From an uncultured Pelagibacteraceae bacterium (GTDB taxonomy: Bacteria; Pseudomonadota; Alphaproteobacteria; Pelagibacterales; Pelagibacteraceae), in assembly GCA_902574215.1 (NCBI GenBank), contig CACGMR010000001.1, forward strand, positions 85,154-149,153: a stretch of DNA of 64,000 nt, given 5' to 3'. Positions within the stretch are counted from its first letter, which is position 1. Each line of letters opens with the position of its first letter. The position numbers were made by a program, and so were the translations under genes. Shown here piece by piece: positions 48,621-60,491 of the stretch. The notes beneath the pieces are model-generated. The model saw only the letters and a program-made list of their open reading frames with translations. It had not been told where the DNA came from and did no database searches.

Positions 48621-49150
48621 TGAAAAATTGGTACATTGTTCAGTCACATTCTAGTTTTGAGAATAAAGTTGCCTCTTTAATTAAAGAGGAGGCAGATAAA
48701 GCTAAAATTGCTGATAAGTTTGAAGAGATTATTGTACCTACTCACGATGTTACTGAGGTTAAGAGAGGTAAAAGAATTCAAAGAAAAAAGAAATACTTTC
48801 CTGGATATGTGCTAATTAAAAGTGAGATGGATAACAATATTTATCATATGATTAAGAATATAAAGAGAGTAAGTGGTTTCTTGGGTACAAAAGGCATTCC
48901 TGTTCCAGTTTCAGATAAAGAGGTAGAGAAGATTTTAGGTCAGATTAAAGATGGTGTTGCTCAGCCAAAATCTGGTATGGATTACAGTGTGGGTGAAAAA
49001 GTTCAGGTTGTAGATGGTCCATTTGCATCTTTTACTGGAATGATTGAAGAAATCGATGAAGAAAAAGCTAGACTTAAGGTGTCAGTTTCTATATTTGGTC
49101 GTCCTACACCTGTAGATTTAGAATATAACCAGGTTGAGAAGGTAAGTTAA
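48620..49150 (+). CDS. nusG: Transcription termination/antitermination factor NusG
   Basis: Binds RNA polymerase and couples it to Rho or the ribosome. The NGN domain starts [19 protein letters not shown] and includes [19 protein letters not shown] and [19 protein letters not shown]. The KOW domain at residues about 120-176 has [20 protein letters not shown]. The length of 176 residues is normal. It joins secE and rplK with one-base overlaps. Confidence 0.98.
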   Translation: MKNWYIVQSHSSFENKVASLIKEEADKAKIADKFEEIIVPTHDVTEVKRGKRIQRKKKYFPGYVLIKSEMDNNIYHMIKNIKRVSGFLGTKGIPVPVSDKEVEKILGQIKDGVAQPKSGMDYSVGEKVQVVDGPFASFTGMIEEIDEEKARLKVSVSIFGRPTPVDLEYNQVEKVS

Positions 49151-49575
49151 TGGCAAAAGAAATAAGTGGATTTATAAAATTACAAATTAAAGGTGGTCAA
49201 GCTAATCCAGCTCCCCCAGTTGGCCCTGCATTAGGTCAACGTGGAGTAAATATTATGGAGTTTTGTAAAGCTTTTAATGATAAAACTAAGTCAATGGCAG
49301 GCAAACCTGTGCCAGTAGAAATTACAGTTTATAAAGATAAAAAATTTGATTTTAAAATTAAATCACCTCCAGCATCTTTTTATATTAAAGAAGCAGTAAA
49401 ACTTAAAGGAGGATCTAAAGAACCTGGAAGAAATATTGTTGCTTCAATTTCTAAAAAACAATTAGAGAGTATAGCTAAAGAAAAAATGAATGATTTAAAT
49501 GCCCATGATATTGAAGAAGCTATAAAAATTATTGCAGGATCTGCTAGATCAATGGGTATTGAGGTAAAAGAATAA
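49150..49575 (+). CDS. rplK: 50S ribosomal protein L11
   Basis: Binds 23S rRNA at the GTPase-associated centre with L10/L12. The proline-rich motif [28 protein letters not shown] is split between the N-terminal domain and linker. The C-terminal RNA-binding domain has [26 protein letters not shown]. Its 141 residues are standard. One-base overlaps on both sides place it inside the nusG-rplKA unit. Confidence 0.98.
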   Translation: MAKEISGFIKLQIKGGQANPAPPVGPALGQRGVNIMEFCKAFNDKTKSMAGKPVPVEITVYKDKKFDFKIKSPPASFYIKEAVKLKGGSKEPGRNIVASISKKQLESIAKEKMNDLNAHDIEEAIKIIAGSARSMGIEVKE

Positions 49576-50264
49576 TGGCATCTAAAAGATATAAAAAATT
49601 ACCTGAAAAAACGAAAGACTTAAGCGCTGAGTCTATAGAAAAACTATTACCTGAACTTAAGAAAAACTGCACAACTAAATTTGATGAAGCTTTGGATTTA
49701 AGTTTTCAAATAAACAATAAGCAAAAGAAAAGTGAAGTTAACATCAGAACAGTTGTTAATTTACCTGGTGGAACAGGCAAGAAAGTTAAAGTTGCTGTAG
49801 TTTGTGAAGATAATAAAGCGCAAGATGCAAAAGATGCGGGTGCAGATATTGTAGGTGGTGATGAATTTGTTGAAAGAATTAAAGGTGGAGAGTTAAATTT
49901 TGAAAAATTAATTTGTACACCTGGAATGATGATTAAACTTTCTAAATTAGGAAAAGTTTTGGGTCCAAAAGGATTAATGCCTAATCCAAAGCTTGGATCA
50001 GTTTCTGAAAATATTAAAGAAGCTGTAACAAATGCTAAATCTGGTCAAGTAGAAATTAGAAACGATAAAGACGGAAACATTGGAGTTAGTATTGGTAAAA
50101 AATCTTTTACTGATGATCAATTACTAAAAAACTACAATGCAATTTTAGATGCTTTAGATAAAGAAAAATCAAATAATACTTTAAAAGGTGATTTAATTAA
50201 AAGTGTATTTGCTACATCAACAATGGGTGTTTCATATAAAGTTAAATTAGGGAAATCGATATAG
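49575..50264 (+). CDS. rplA: 50S ribosomal protein L1
   Basis: The L1-stalk protein and, in many bacteria, translational repressor of the rplKA message. The 229-residue protein has the L1 signature in CTPGMMIKLSKLGKVLGPKGLMPNPKLG. Earlier segments are VNIRTVVNLPGGTGK and GADIVGGDEFVERIKGG. It follows rplK directly. No separate promoter is apparent before rplJ, which starts two bases after its stop. Confidence 0.98.
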   Translation: MASKRYKKLPEKTKDLSAESIEKLLPELKKNCTTKFDEALDLSFQINNKQKKSEVNIRTVVNLPGGTGKKVKVAVVCEDNKAQDAKDAGADIVGGDEFVERIKGGELNFEKLICTPGMMIKLSKLGKVLGPKGLMPNPKLGSVSENIKEAVTNAKSGQVEIRNDKDGNIGVSIGKKSFTDDQLLKNYNAILDALDKEKSNNTLKGDLIKSVFATSTMGVSYKVKLGKSI

Positions 50265-50266
50265 TT

Positions 50267-50788
50267 ATGATGAACAAAGAACAAAAGAAAAATTATATTG
50301 AAGAAATGACTAGTAAGTTTGAAAACAGCAAAGCTGTTATGGTTACCCATTACCAAGGTTTAACGATGACTCAATTAGATGAATTGAGAGCTAAAATGAG
50401 AGAACATGGTATTATTTTTAAAATAACAAAGAACAGAATTACAAAATTAGCTTTAGAAAAAACAAAGTGTAAAGATTTATCTAATTTATTTACTGGTCCT
50501 ACAGCAGTTGCATTTGGAGAGGATGCTATAATGTCTGCAAGGATTCTTTCAAAATTTGCAAAAGATAATGAAAACTTAAAACTAATTGGCGGAATCATGG
50601 ATAACGAGGTCTTAGATCAGACTGGTGTCCAAAATGTAGCTAGTTTACCTACATTAGATGAAGCAAGAGCCAATATTGTGGGTATTTTGAACGCTTCTGC
50701 ATCTAAATTAATCAGTATTTTGCTTGCACATTCAGAAAAAATGAGTAGTTTGTCCGCAGAAAATTCTGAAACACAACCCAAAGAGTAA
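50267..50788 (+). CDS. rplJ: 50S ribosomal protein L10
   Basis: Base of the L12 stalk, 173 residues. [27 protein letters not shown] and [20 protein letters not shown] match the L10 N-terminal RNA-binding domain. [26 protein letters not shown] is the C-terminal L12-binding helix region. Two tandem ATG codons (50267 and 50270) could start it. It lies five bases before rplL. Confidence 0.97.
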   Translation: MMNKEQKKNYIEEMTSKFENSKAVMVTHYQGLTMTQLDELRAKMREHGIIFKITKNRITKLALEKTKCKDLSNLFTGPTAVAFGEDAIMSARILSKFAKDNENLKLIGGIMDNEVLDQTGVQNVASLPTLDEARANIVGILNASASKLISILLAHSEKMSSLSAENSETQPKE

Positions 50789-50793
50789 TACAT

Positions 50794-51159
50794 ATGCCTG
50801 ACCTAAACAAAATTATTGAAGACTTATCAAGTTTGACTGTTGCAGAAGCAGCTGAACTTTCAAAACAATTAGAAGAAAAATGGGGTGTAACCCCAATGGC
50901 AGCAGCAGCTCCAGCAGCAGCAGGTGGTGCGGCTCCAGCAGAAGATAAGGATGATTTTACAATCATGTTAGTTTCTGCAGGTGATAAAAAAATTAATGTT
51001 ATCAAAGAAGTAAGAGCAGCTACTTCATTAGGTTTAAAAGAAGCTAAAGATCTTGTAGAGGGAGCACCAAAAGAGGTTAAATCAGGTGTAAATAAAAAAG
51101 ACGCTGAAGAGATCAAGGCTAAGTTAGAAGCTGCTGGCGCTAAAGTAGAACTTAAATAA
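50794..51159 (+). CDS. rplL: 50S ribosomal protein L7/L12
   Basis: The multi-copy stalk protein that recruits translation factors. The N-terminal dimer helix ([29 protein letters not shown]) is joined by an alanine-rich hinge ([18 protein letters not shown]) to the factor-binding domain [27 protein letters not shown]. Its 121 residues are normal. It is followed by a hairpin that separates it from rpoB. Confidence 0.98.
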   Translation: MPDLNKIIEDLSSLTVAEAAELSKQLEEKWGVTPMAAAAPAAAGGAAPAEDKDDFTIMLVSAGDKKINVIKEVRAATSLGLKEAKDLVEGAPKEVKSGVNKKDAEEIKAKLEAAGAKVELK

Positions 51160-51178
51160 ATTAAATAGAAAGAATTCG

Positions 51179-51203
51179 AATACTGATTATTTCAATCAGT
51201 ATT
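51179..51203 (+). promoter_or_regulatory. rplL-rpoB intergenic hairpin (attenuator or processing site)
   Basis: A perfect 10-bp stem (51179-51188 with 51194-51203) with loop ATTTC sits in the 55-base spacer. No T tract follows, so complete termination is unlikely. Partial attenuators or RNase III sites occur at this same position in other bacteria, lowering rpoB expression relative to rplL. Confidence 0.65.
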
Positions 51204-51214
51204 TATAAATATAA

Positions 51215-54200
51215 ATGCAATTATCTTTTACTGAAAAGAAAAATATTAGAAAAAGTTTTGGCAAACTGAAAGAAAGTCTATCTATTCCAAACTTAATAGA
51301 AGTACAAAAAAACTCTTATAGAGAATTAACAGAATTTAATCAGGAAGCAGCTGAAATCACCAAAGGTTTTGATAGAGTATTTAAAAGTATTTTCCCTATT
51401 GAGGATCTGAATGACAAAGCAACATTAGAGTATGTTTCTTACAGATTAGATAAACCAAAATTTGATGTTGAAGAATGTATTACAAGAGGGCTTACATATT
51501 CATCAGCACTTAAATGCACTTTAAGGTTAGTTGTTTACGAAATAAATCAAGAAAATAATACAAAAGATATTTTGTCAGCAAAAGAACAAGAAGTCTATAT
51601 GGGTGAAGTTCCTATGATGACTAACAGTGGGACTTTTATCACAAATGGTGTTCAAAGAGTTGTTGTAAACCAAATGCATCGAAGTCCGGGAGTATTTTTT
51701 GACCATGATAAAGGAAAAACTCATGCAAGTGGTAAACTTCTATTTAATTGTAGAGTAATTCCTAACAGAGGCTCTTGGTTAGATTTTGAATATGATGTTA
51801 AAGATTTCCTATATTTTAAAATCGATAGAAAAAAGAAAATTTTTTCATCAACTTTATTATTAGCTTTAGGTTATACAAAATCAGAAATAGCAGATGAGTT
51901 CTATGAGAGCGAACAATATACATTTGACTCAAAAACTGAAAAGTGGAAAACTAAATTTAATCCAGAAAACTACAAAGCTAAAAATTTCTCAGAAGAGGTA
52001 ATTGATGCAAAGACAGGTGAAGTAGTAATTAAATTAGGTGACAAAATTAATTTCTTAAGTGCAAAAAAATTAGCTAATGATGGTTTAAAAGATATACTTG
52101 TTTCTAGAGAGTCTATTTTTGGTAAATTTTTACATAGAGATGTTAAAGTTAATGAAGAAGAAGATGGTGTGTTCAAAATTGGTACTGAATTAAATGATAC
52201 AATTATACAACAAATTTTAGATGCTAATATACATTCACTTCAAATTTCAGTTACAAATTCTATAAACAAAGGACCTTATCTACTTACAACTATTTTGGCT
52301 GATAAAAACAAAACCAAAGATGAAGCTATCACGGAAATCTATAAAATGTTAAGACCTGGTGAACCTCCAACTATTGAGATAGCAACACAAATATTTAATA
52401 ATCTTTTTTTTAGTTCAGATAGATATGATTTGTCTGATGTTGGAAGAGTTAAAATGAACTCTAGATTAAACCAAGAGTGTTCTGATAAAATAACCATATT
52501 AAGAAATGACGATATCATTGCAATAATTCACAAAATGTTAGATTTACGTGATGGCAAAGATGATGTTGATGATATTGACCATTTAGGAAATAGAAGAGTG
52601 CGTTCTGTAGGAGAGTTAGTTGAAAACCAAGCAAGAGTTGGTGTTTATAGAATGGAAAGAGCTATTAAAGAAAAAATGACAACCCTCGATGTTGAGTCAG
52701 CAATGCCCCAAGATCTAATTAATGCAAAACCATTAACAGTTTCATTAAAAGATTTTTTTGCAAGTTCACAGCTTTCTCAATTTATGGACCAAACAAATCC
52801 ATTATCTGAAATTACTCATAAAAGAAGGGTTTCGGCGTTAGGTCCAGGAGGTTTGACCAGAGAAAGAGCAGGCTTTGAAGTTCGAGACGTACACCCAACA
52901 CACTACGGAAGAATATGTCCAATTGAGACACCAGAGGGCCCAAACATTGGTTTGATAAATAGTTTATCAACATATGCCAAAATTAATAAATACGGCTTTA
53001 TTGAAAGTCCATATAAAAAAGTTAAAGATGGTATTGTTCAAGACAAAGTTGAATATTTGTCTGCAATGGAAGAAACAAAATTTACTATTGCTCAAGCAAA
53101 TACAAAACTAGATAAAAATGGAAAAATTACCGAGGAATTAGTTTCATGTAGACAAAATTTAAACTTTCTTTTAGCTAAACCTGACTCAATTGATTACATC
53201 GACGTATCACCAAAACAACTTGTTTCCGTTGCAGCATCATTAATTCCTTTCTTGGAAAATGACGATGCAAACAGAGCATTGATGGGATCAAATATGATGA
53301 GGCAAGCGGTTCCATTGTTAAAACCTGAGTCACCACTTGTCGGAACAGGAATTGAAAGTGATGTTGCACTAGACTCTGGTGTTACAATTGTTGCTAAACG
53401 TGACGGAATTGTTGATAAAATTGATGGTAAAAGAATTGTAATAAAAGTAACTGAAGAAACAGACTTTAGTAAGTCTGGTGTTGATATTTATAATCTACAA
53501 AAATTTAAAAGATCAAACCAAAATACATGTATCAACCAGAGACCACTAGTAAGAGTTGGTGATAAAGTTAAATCTGGAGATATTATTGCTGATGGTCCTT
53601 CAACAAAATTAGGTGAGCTTGCGCTAGGTAAGAATGTAACGGTCGCATTCATGCCATGGCAAGGTTACAACTTTGAGGACTCCATCCTAATCTCAGAAAG
53701 GTGTGTTACAGATGACGTATTTACATCTGTTCATATTGTTGAATATGAAATAATGGCGAGAGATACTAAGCTTGGAGAAGAAGAAATAACAAGAGATATA
53801 CCAAATGTAAATGAAGAAGCTTTAAAAAACCTTGATGAATCTGGAATAGTTTATATTGGTGCAGAGGTTAATGCTGGAGATATTTTAGTTGGCAAAGTTA
53901 CTCCAAAAGGTGACTCAGCATCTGGTCCAGAAGAAAAATTATTAAGATCAATATTTGGTGAAAAAGCTATTGATGTAACTGACACATCTTTAAGAATGTC
54001 TAGAGGATCAAGTGGAACAGTAGTTGACGTAAGAGTATTCAATAGACATGGAATTGAGAAAGATGAAAGATCAATAACTATTGAAAGAGCTGAAATTGAA
54101 CAAGTTCAACAAGATAAAATTGTTGAGGAAGAAATATTAGAAAGAAGTATTAAACAAAGAGCTTCACAATTCCTATCAGGATCATCTTTAACTAAAAAAG

Positions 54201-55303
54201 TAAAAGATTTATCCGAAGGTACCAAGTTAGATTTTGATACAATTAATAAACTATCAATTAATGATGTATTCAAAATCACAGTAGGAAATTTAAATAATGA
54301 AGCAACATTAGCTAAGTTAAAGGATCAATATAATAAAGCTAAACAAGACATAACAGAGAGATTTGAAGATAAAGTTTTAAAAATTAGAAGTGGTGATGAT
54401 TTATTACCAAGTGTTATGAAAATGGTAAAAGTATTCGTTGCTATAAAAAGAAGATTAAGACCTGGTGATAAGATGTCTGGAAGACATGGAAACAAAGGAG
54501 TTGTAAGTAAAATTGTACCTGTTGAAGATATGCCATATCGAGAAGATGGTAGACCAGTTGATATTGTTTTAAATCCCCTAGGTGTCCCAAGTAGGATGAA
54601 TGTTGGACAAATTTTAGAGACACATTTGGGTTGGGCATGTAAAGAATTTGGCGAACAAGTTAAAAATTTAGTAAATGAAAATAACAAAAAAATTGAAAGA
54701 ACAGAAAAAATTGAAAAATTCTTAAAATCTGTTTATGGAGAAGAAATTTTTAAAGATAAAGTAGACAAGTTAAGCAAGAGTGAATTTAAAGACCTTTGTG
54801 AAAATTTACAAAATGGTATTGCAATCTCAACGCCTGTTTTTGATGGTGCGAAAGAAAAAAATGTTACAGAGATGCTTGAACTAGCAAATTTACCAGGATC
54901 TGGACAAACTTACTTATGGGACGGAAGAACAGGAGAAAAATTTGATAGACCGGTTACGGTTGGTATAATTTACATGCTAAAACTTCATCACTTAGTGGAG
55001 GATAAAATTCATGCCAGATCTACCGGACCTTACAGTTTGGTTACCCAACAACCGCTTGGTGGTAAAGCACAATTAGGTGGTCAAAGATTTGGTGAAATGG
55101 AAGTCTGGGCTCTTGAAGCTTATGGAGCATCATATACATTACAAGAAATTTTAACTGTCAAATCTGATGATGTTGCAGGAAGAGTTAAAGTTTACGAGAC
55201 TATAGTAAAAGGTGAAGAAAATTTTGAGTCTGGAATACCAGAGTCATTTAACGTTTTAGTCAAAGAAATTAAATCATTAGCATTAAATGTGGAGCTTAAT
55301 TAA
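51215..55303 (+). CDS. rpoB: DNA-directed RNA polymerase subunit beta
   Basis: Catalytic beta subunit, 1362 residues, full length. The rifampicin-region block reads [25 protein letters not shown], continuing to [40 protein letters not shown]. Near the end are [41 protein letters not shown] and [13 protein letters not shown]. The serine, aspartate and histidine positions in the rifampicin pocket look wild type. It shares one base with the rpoC start. Confidence 0.99.
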   Translation: MQLSFTEKKNIRKSFGKLKESLSIPNLIEVQKNSYRELTEFNQEAAEITKGFDRVFKSIFPIEDLNDKATLEYVSYRLDKPKFDVEECITRGLTYSSALKCTLRLVVYEINQENNTKDILSAKEQEVYMGEVPMMTNSGTFITNGVQRVVVNQMHRSPGVFFDHDKGKTHASGKLLFNCRVIPNRGSWLDFEYDVKDFLYFKIDRKKKIFSSTLLLALGYTKSEIADEFYESEQYTFDSKTEKWKTKFNPENYKAKNFSEEVIDAKTGEVVIKLGDKINFLSAKKLANDGLKDILVSRESIFGKFLHRDVKVNEEEDGVFKIGTELNDTIIQQILDANIHSLQISVTNSINKGPYLLTTILADKNKTKDEAITEIYKMLRPGEPPTIEIATQIFNNLFFSSDRYDLSDVGRVKMNSRLNQECSDKITILRNDDIIAIIHKMLDLRDGKDDVDDIDHLGNRRVRSVGELVENQARVGVYRMERAIKEKMTTLDVESAMPQDLINAKPLTVSLKDFFASSQLSQFMDQTNPLSEITHKRRVSALGPGGLTRERAGFEVRDVHPTHYGRICPIETPEGPNIGLINSLSTYAKINKYGFIESPYKKVKDGIVQDKVEYLSAMEETKFTIAQANTKLDKNGKITEELVSCRQNLNFLLAKPDSIDYIDVSPKQLVSVAASLIPFLENDDANRALMGSNMMRQAVPLLKPESPLVGTGIESDVALDSGVTIVAKRDGIVDKIDGKRIVIKVTEETDFSKSGVDIYNLQKFKRSNQNTCINQRPLVRVGDKVKSGDIIADGPSTKLGELALGKNVTVAFMPWQGYNFEDSILISERCVTDDVFTSVHIVEYEIMARDTKLGEEEITRDIPNVNEEALKNLDESGIVYIGAEVNAGDILVGKVTPKGDSASGPEEKLLRSIFGEKAIDVTDTSLRMSRGSSGTVVDVRVFNRHGIEKDERSITIERAEIEQVQQDKIVEEEILERSIKQRASQFLSGSSLTKKVKDLSEGTKLDFDTINKLSINDVFKITVGNLNNEATLAKLKDQYNKAKQDITERFEDKVLKIRSGDDLLPSVMKMVKVFVAIKRRLRPGDKMSGRHGNKGVVSKIVPVEDMPYREDGRPVDIVLNPLGVPSRMNVGQILETHLGWACKEFGEQVKNLVNENNKKIERTEKIEKFLKSVYGEEIFKDKVDKLSKSEFKDLCENLQNGIAISTPVFDGAKEKNVTEMLELANLPGSGQTYLWDGRTGEKFDRPVTVGIIYMLKLHHLVEDKIHARSTGPYSLVTQQPLGGKAQLGGQRFGEMEVWALEAYGASYTLQEILTVKSDDVAGRVKVYETIVKGEENFESGIPESFNVLVKEIKSLALNVELN

Positions 55304-58300
55304 TGAAAAAAGAATTAACAGATCTATTTAAGGGAAGCGAAATTTCAGAAGCTCAAAATTTTAATAGCATTAAAATTTCACTTGCAAGTCCAGAGAAAAT
55401 TAAATCTTGGACTTTTGGTGAAATAAAAAAACCTGAAACAATAAATTACAGAACTTTTAGACCTGAAAAAGATGGTTTGTTCTGCGCAAGAATTTTTGGA
55501 CCTATAAAAGATTATGAATGTTTGTGCGGTAAGTATAAACGAATGAAATTTAGAGGAATTATATGTGAGAAGTGTGGTGTTGAAGTTACAAAATCAAATG
55601 TAAGAAGAGAAAGAATGGGCCATATTAATCTTGCTACACCGGTAGCACATATTTGGTTTTTAAAGTCTCTCCCAAGCAGAATTGCTTTGGCTGTAGATAT
55701 GAAGTTGAAGGAAATTGAGAGAGTTCTTTATTTTGAAAACTTTATAGTAATAGAACCTGGTTTAACTGGATTACAAAAAAATCAACTTTTAAATGAGGAA
55801 GAATTAGCAAAATATCAAGATGAATTTGGTGAAGAGAGTTTTACAGCTGGTATAGGTGCAGAAGCTGTTCTAGAGATGCTAAAGAATTTAGATTTAGAAC
55901 TAGAAAGAAAAAATCTTGTTAGCTTTATTAAAGAAACTAAATCAAAAGTTAATGAAGAAAGAGCAATTAAAAGATTAAAATTAATCGAGTCTTTTATTGA
56001 AACCGGCCAAAAACCTGAGTGGATGATTATGACTGTGGTCCCAGTTATACCACCTGAATTAAGACCTTTGGTTCCTCTAGATGGTGGAAGATTTGCTACT
56101 TCAGATCTTAACGATTTGTATAGAAGAGTAATTAACAGAAATAATAGGTTAAAAAGATTAATGGATCTTAAAGCTCCAGATATCATTGTAAGAAATGAAA
56201 AAAGGATGCTTCAAGAGTCTGTAGATGCTCTATTTGATAATGGTAGAAGAGGCAGAGTAATTACTGGTACAGGTAAGCGACCACTTAAATCTCTTGCAGA
56301 AATGCTAAAAGGAAAGCAAGGTAGATTTAGACAGAATCTATTAGGTAAACGAGTTGATTATTCAGGAAGATCAGTAATCGTTGTCGGTCCAGATTTGAAA
56401 CTTCATGAGTGTGGTTTACCGAAAAAAATGGCTTTAGAATTATTCAAACCATTTTTATATGCAAGATTAAATAAATTAGGTTTAGCTTCAACAATTAAAC
56501 AAGCTAAAAAATTAGTTGAAAAAGAAACAAACGCAGTTTGGGACGCTTTAGAATTGATAGTTAGAGAACATCCTGTTCTTTTAAATAGAGCGCCAACACT
56601 TCATAGACTTGGAGTTCAAGCATTTGAGCCAAAATTAATTGAGGGTGATGCTATTGAATTACATCCTTTAACTTGTGCAGCATTTAATGCTGATTTTGAT
56701 GGTGACCAAATGGCAGTTCACGTTCCATTAAGTTTAGAAGCACAATTAGAGGCAAGAATTTTAATGTTATCTACAAATAATATTCTTTCTCCATCAAATG
56801 GTAAACCAATCATTGTTCCAAGTCAGGATATGATTTTAGGAATTTATTACCTTTCTCAAGAGCCTATATCTGATAAACCAGCTGGGTACTTTACAAACTC
56901 AGATCAAATTGAATTTGCATTATCATCCGGTCAAATAAATGTTCATAGCACCATTATTTCAAGATATGAGACTGTAGATGATCAAGGGAACAAAAGAATG
57001 GAAAAATACACTTCCACAGCCGGAAGATTTTTATTAGCAAATTTATTACCAAAGAATAGTAACATTAAGTTCTCTTTAGTGGATAGATTATTACCTAAAA
57101 AAGTAGTTTCAGAAATAATTGATATTGTATTTAGATTTTGTGGTCAAAAAACAACTGTAATTTTCTGTGACAAACTAAAAGATTTAGGATTTAAACATGC
57201 TTTTAAAGCAGGAATTTCATTTGGAAAAGATGATCTTGTAATTCCAGTAAATAAAACTCAATTAATTGAGGATACAAAGAAATTAATTGCAGATTATGAA
57301 ACTCAATACGCTGAAGGTTTGATTACTAGAGGTGAAAAATACAATAAAGTTGTTGATGCTTGGTCTAAATGTACAGACAAAGTTGCTGGTGAAATGATGA
57401 AGGGTATTTCGGCTACAGAAAAAACTGACGAAGGATTGAAAATAAATTCTGTATTTATGATGGCAGACAGTGGAGCAAGAGGATCTGCGGCTCAAATGAA
57501 ACAATTAGCAGGTATGAGGGGTTTAATTGCTAAACCTTCAGGAGAAATTATTGAAAGTCCGATTATTTCAAACTTTAAAGAGGGGTTGACTGCTTTGGAG
57601 TATTTTAACTCTACTCACGGAGCTAGAAAAGGATTAGCAGATACAGCACTTAAAACAGCAAGTTCTGGTTATTTAACTAGAAGATTATGTGACGTAGCTC
57701 AAGACTTAACAGTAACAAAAGTTAAATGTGATGATCCTGGATTTATTGAGCTTTCTGAGATTTTAGAAGGTGGTAATGTGGTAGTAAGTTTATCTGAAAG
57801 AGCTTTAGGAAGAGTTACTGCAGCTGAAGTTAAAAACCCTTTATCAGGAGAAGTCATTATTAAAAAATCTGAAATGATTGATGAGGCTGGTTGTGACAAA
57901 ATTGATGCTGCAGGCGTTAAATCAATAAAAGTTTATTCAGTAATGACATGTAGTTCTAAAGAAGGTGTTTGTGCTACTTGTTATGGAAGAGATTTGTCTA
58001 GAGGTAAGATGGTTCACGTTGGAGAAGCTATTGGAATGATATCAGCTCAATCAATTGGAGAACCAGGAACACAGTTAACAATGAGAACTTTTCACGTTGG
58101 AGGAACAGCATCTGTTAAGCAAGATTCTCAAATAGTTACTAAAAGTGAGGGAATTTTAAAAATAATAAACTCAAATATTTTAGAGGACTCGAAAAAGAAC
58201 TTGATTGTTATGGGTAGAAATACTCAACTTTCTATAGAAGACGAAAAAGGAGTTCAGATAGCAGTTTATAAAGTTGCTTACGGTTCAAGATTATTTTTCA

Positions 58301-59475
58301 ATAACGGAGATAAAGTTAAAGCAAATACTAAAATATGTGAATGGGATCCATACACTACTCCAGTTATTGCAGAAAAAAGTGGTACAGCTAGTTATGTAGA
58401 TTTAATTGATGGTGTTTCAATTCAAGAAACTACTGACGATGCAACAGGAATTTCATCTAAGTCAGTAATTGATTGGAGAGGTCAATCTAAAAGTACTGAT
58501 TTAAAACCAAGAATAACTTTAAGAGATGATAAAGGTAATGTAATAAAAAAAGCAGATGATAATGAAGCAAGATATTATTTAGTGCCAGATTCAATTTTAT
58601 CAATCAAAGATGGTCAAAAGGTTTATGCTGGTGACGTGATCGCTAGACTACCTAAAGAAACTACAAAAACAAAAGATATTACCGGAGGTCTTCCAAGAGT
58701 TGCTGAGTTATTTGAGGCTAGAAAAGCGAAGGATAGCGCAATCATTGCAGAAAATAATGGTAGTGTAGTTTTTGGTAAAGAAGTAAGAGGTAAACAGAGA
58801 GTATCTATAGTTCCTGAAGATGGGTCTGAACCTTCAAATTATTTAATTCCAAAAGGTAAACATATTAATTTCAACCCTGGTGAAAAAATTCAAAAAGGAG
58901 AGTATCTTTTAGATGGTCAACCATTGCCACATGATATTTTAAGAATTTTAGGTATTAAAGAATTAACGGAATACTTTGTTAACCAAGTTCAAGAAGTTTA
59001 TAGATTACAAGGTGTAATCATAAATGATAAGCATATCGAAACTATTTTAAGACAAATGCTTAAAAAAGTTGAAGTAAAAATGTCAGGTGACTCAAGTTAT
59101 TTACCAGGTGAAGTGATTGATAGAATTAAGTTCGATAATACAAACGAAAAATTAGTTGCTGAAGGCAAAACCCCTGCTGTCGGTGAGAGAGTCCTTATGG
59201 GTATCACTAAAGCCTCACTTCAAACTGAATCGTTTATTTCAGCTGCTTCGTTCCAAGAAACAACAAGAGTATTAACAGATGCTGCAATTAAAGGAAAAGT
59301 TGATCCATTAAATGGGCTAAAAGAGAACGTAATTGTTGGAAGATTAGTTCCTGCAGGTACTGGTAATATTAAAAATAGATGGAACAATAAAGCGCTAGAG
59401 GATGATAATAATTTCTTAGCTGAGCAGGATAAAATAGAAGCTTCAGAACCTGAAGAAACACAGACAAATCAGTAA
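55303..59475 (+). CDS. rpoC: DNA-directed RNA polymerase subunit beta'
   Basis: 1390 residues. The N-terminal zinc ribbon has cysteines at 73, 75, 88 and 91 ([21 protein letters not shown]). The active-site loop [17 protein letters not shown] near residue 465 carries the three Mg-binding aspartates. A second zinc site lies around [17 protein letters not shown] near residue 885, and [25 protein letters not shown] marks the trigger-loop region. The tail is acidic. The next gene lies 168 bases on, behind its own promoter. Confidence 0.99.
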   Translation: MKKELTDLFKGSEISEAQNFNSIKISLASPEKIKSWTFGEIKKPETINYRTFRPEKDGLFCARIFGPIKDYECLCGKYKRMKFRGIICEKCGVEVTKSNVRRERMGHINLATPVAHIWFLKSLPSRIALAVDMKLKEIERVLYFENFIVIEPGLTGLQKNQLLNEEELAKYQDEFGEESFTAGIGAEAVLEMLKNLDLELERKNLVSFIKETKSKVNEERAIKRLKLIESFIETGQKPEWMIMTVVPVIPPELRPLVPLDGGRFATSDLNDLYRRVINRNNRLKRLMDLKAPDIIVRNEKRMLQESVDALFDNGRRGRVITGTGKRPLKSLAEMLKGKQGRFRQNLLGKRVDYSGRSVIVVGPDLKLHECGLPKKMALELFKPFLYARLNKLGLASTIKQAKKLVEKETNAVWDALELIVREHPVLLNRAPTLHRLGVQAFEPKLIEGDAIELHPLTCAAFNADFDGDQMAVHVPLSLEAQLEARILMLSTNNILSPSNGKPIIVPSQDMILGIYYLSQEPISDKPAGYFTNSDQIEFALSSGQINVHSTIISRYETVDDQGNKRMEKYTSTAGRFLLANLLPKNSNIKFSLVDRLLPKKVVSEIIDIVFRFCGQKTTVIFCDKLKDLGFKHAFKAGISFGKDDLVIPVNKTQLIEDTKKLIADYETQYAEGLITRGEKYNKVVDAWSKCTDKVAGEMMKGISATEKTDEGLKINSVFMMADSGARGSAAQMKQLAGMRGLIAKPSGEIIESPIISNFKEGLTALEYFNSTHGARKGLADTALKTASSGYLTRRLCDVAQDLTVTKVKCDDPGFIELSEILEGGNVVVSLSERALGRVTAAEVKNPLSGEVIIKKSEMIDEAGCDKIDAAGVKSIKVYSVMTCSSKEGVCATCYGRDLSRGKMVHVGEAIGMISAQSIGEPGTQLTMRTFHVGGTASVKQDSQIVTKSEGILKIINSNILEDSKKNLIVMGRNTQLSIEDEKGVQIAVYKVAYGSRLFFNNGDKVKANTKICEWDPYTTPVIAEKSGTASYVDLIDGVSIQETTDDATGISSKSVIDWRGQSKSTDLKPRITLRDDKGNVIKKADDNEARYYLVPDSILSIKDGQKVYAGDVIARLPKETTKTKDITGGLPRVAELFEARKAKDSAIIAENNGSVVFGKEVRGKQRVSIVPEDGSEPSNYLIPKGKHINFNPGEKIQKGEYLLDGQPLPHDILRILGIKELTEYFVNQVQEVYRLQGVIINDKHIETILRQMLKKVEVKMSGDSSYLPGEVIDRIKFDNTNEKLVAEGKTPAVGERVLMGITKASLQTESFISAASFQETTRVLTDAAIKGKVDPLNGLKENVIVGRLVPAGTGNIKNRWNNKALEDDNNFLAEQDKIEASEPEETQTNQ

Positions 59476-59504
59476 AAAAATCACCTAAAAATTGCAGTTT
59501 TAGT

Positions 59505-59532
59505 TTGACAAAGATCTATTAATAAGTAATTT
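59505..59532 (+). promoter_or_regulatory. str operon (rpsL-rpsG-fusA) promoter
   Basis: TTGACA at 59505-59510 and TAATTT at 59527-59532 are 16 bp apart in the rpoC-rpsL spacer. This would give a leader of roughly 105 bases before the rpsL ATG at 59644. Confidence 0.55.
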
Positions 59533-59533
59533 G

Positions 59534-59586
59534 GCGTTGTTTTTGGTTGGAATGTAGTACTTCTAACAGTACTAAACGCTGCCACA
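59534..59586 (+). promoter_or_regulatory. Structured leader of rpsL
   Basis: TAGTACT (59555-59561) and AGTACTA (59568-59574) form a perfect 7-bp hairpin with loop TCTAAC. Outside it, GGCGTT (59533-59538) can pair with AACGC and the following TGCC (59574 onward). This makes a longer two-tier stem. Such a leader could host translational or antitermination control. It resembles no riboswitch that I recognise. Confidence 0.4.
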
Positions 59587-59643
59587 AAATAACCTGTCAG
59601 TTATTTTCATCTAAAAATAAATTAATTAATTTTAAAAAAATTT

Positions 59644-60015
59644 ATGCCAACTATTAATCAGTTGTTAAGAAAAAAAAGAGTGAAACCAGCAGCAAGAAAC
59701 AAAGTTCCTGCTCTACAAAAACAACCTTTAAAGAGAGGTGTTTGTGTAAAAGTTTACACAACAACTCCTAAGAAACCAAACTCTGCATTAAGAAAAGTTG
59801 CCAGGGTAAGATTATCAAATGGATTTGAAGTTACAGCTTACATTCCTGGTGAAGGTCACAATCTACAAGAACACTCGGTAGTACTGATTAGAGGTGGTAG
59901 GGTAAAAGATTTACCAGGAGTACGTTATCATATTCTAAGAGGCAATCTAGATACGCAAGGTGTTGCAAACAGAAAACAAAGAAGATCTTTATACGGAACA
60001 AAAAAAGGTAAATAA
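59644..60015 (+). CDS. rpsL: 30S ribosomal protein S12
   Basis: Decoding-centre protein, 123 residues. It has [11 protein letters not shown] at the start and [22 protein letters not shown] around Lys42-43. [21 protein letters not shown] covers the Lys88/Pro91 loop. Residues linked to streptomycin resistance look wild type. The usual rpsL-rpsG-fusA order is kept, and it shares one base with rpsG. Confidence 0.99.
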   Translation: MPTINQLLRKKRVKPAARNKVPALQKQPLKRGVCVKVYTTTPKKPNSALRKVARVRLSNGFEVTAYIPGEGHNLQEHSVVLIRGGRVKDLPGVRYHILRGNLDTQGVANRKQRRSLYGTKKGK

Positions 60016-60485
60016 TGTCTAGAAAAAAAACTCAACCAAAAAAAAATATAGTTCCAGATCCAAAATTTAAATCAACTATCATTCCAAAATTAATCAACAA
60101 TATAATGTACGATGGTAAAAGAGGTATTGCTGCTAAAATAGTTTATGACGCTATTGATAAAATTAAAACAAAAACGAAAGATGAGCCAATTAATATTTTT
60201 AATGAAGCAATTAACAATATCAAACCAACTGTAGAAGTTAGATCTAGAAGAGTAGGTGGTGCAACTTATCAAGTTCCTGTTGAAGTAAAAAATAAAAGAG
60301 CACAAGCCTTAGCAATTAGATGGTTAGTAGAATCAGCAAGAAAAAGAAAAGATAAACATATGGCAGATAAAATTTTTAATGAGCTTTACGATGCTTATGA
60401 AAAAAAAGGTGCTGCTGTTAAAAAAAGAGAGGATGTACATAAAATGGCAGAGTCTAACAAGGCATTTGCTCATTTTAGGTGGTAA
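60015..60485 (+). CDS. rpsG: 30S ribosomal protein S7
   Basis: Primary 16S rRNA-binding protein of the small subunit head, 156 residues. Family blocks include LINNIMYDGKRGIAAKIVYDA, NIKPTVEVRSRRVGGATYQVPVEV and RALAIRWLVESARKRKDKHMADKI. The ending KKREDVHKMAESNKAFAHFRW is typical. In other bacteria S7 can repress the str operon by binding the message. It lies six bases before fusA. Confidence 0.99.
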   Translation: MSRKKTQPKKNIVPDPKFKSTIIPKLINNIMYDGKRGIAAKIVYDAIDKIKTKTKDEPINIFNEAINNIKPTVEVRSRRVGGATYQVPVEVKNKRAQALAIRWLVESARKRKDKHMADKIFNELYDAYEKKGAAVKKREDVHKMAESNKAFAHFRW

Positions 60486-60491
60486 TAAGAT

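Noticed and set aside
50712-51116. 134-aa minus-strand ORF across rplJ/rplL
   Set aside because: Shadow of the alanine-rich rplL hinge read in antisense.
54325-54687. 120-aa minus-strand ORF inside rpoB
   Set aside because: Antisense shadow of a fully conserved rpoB region.
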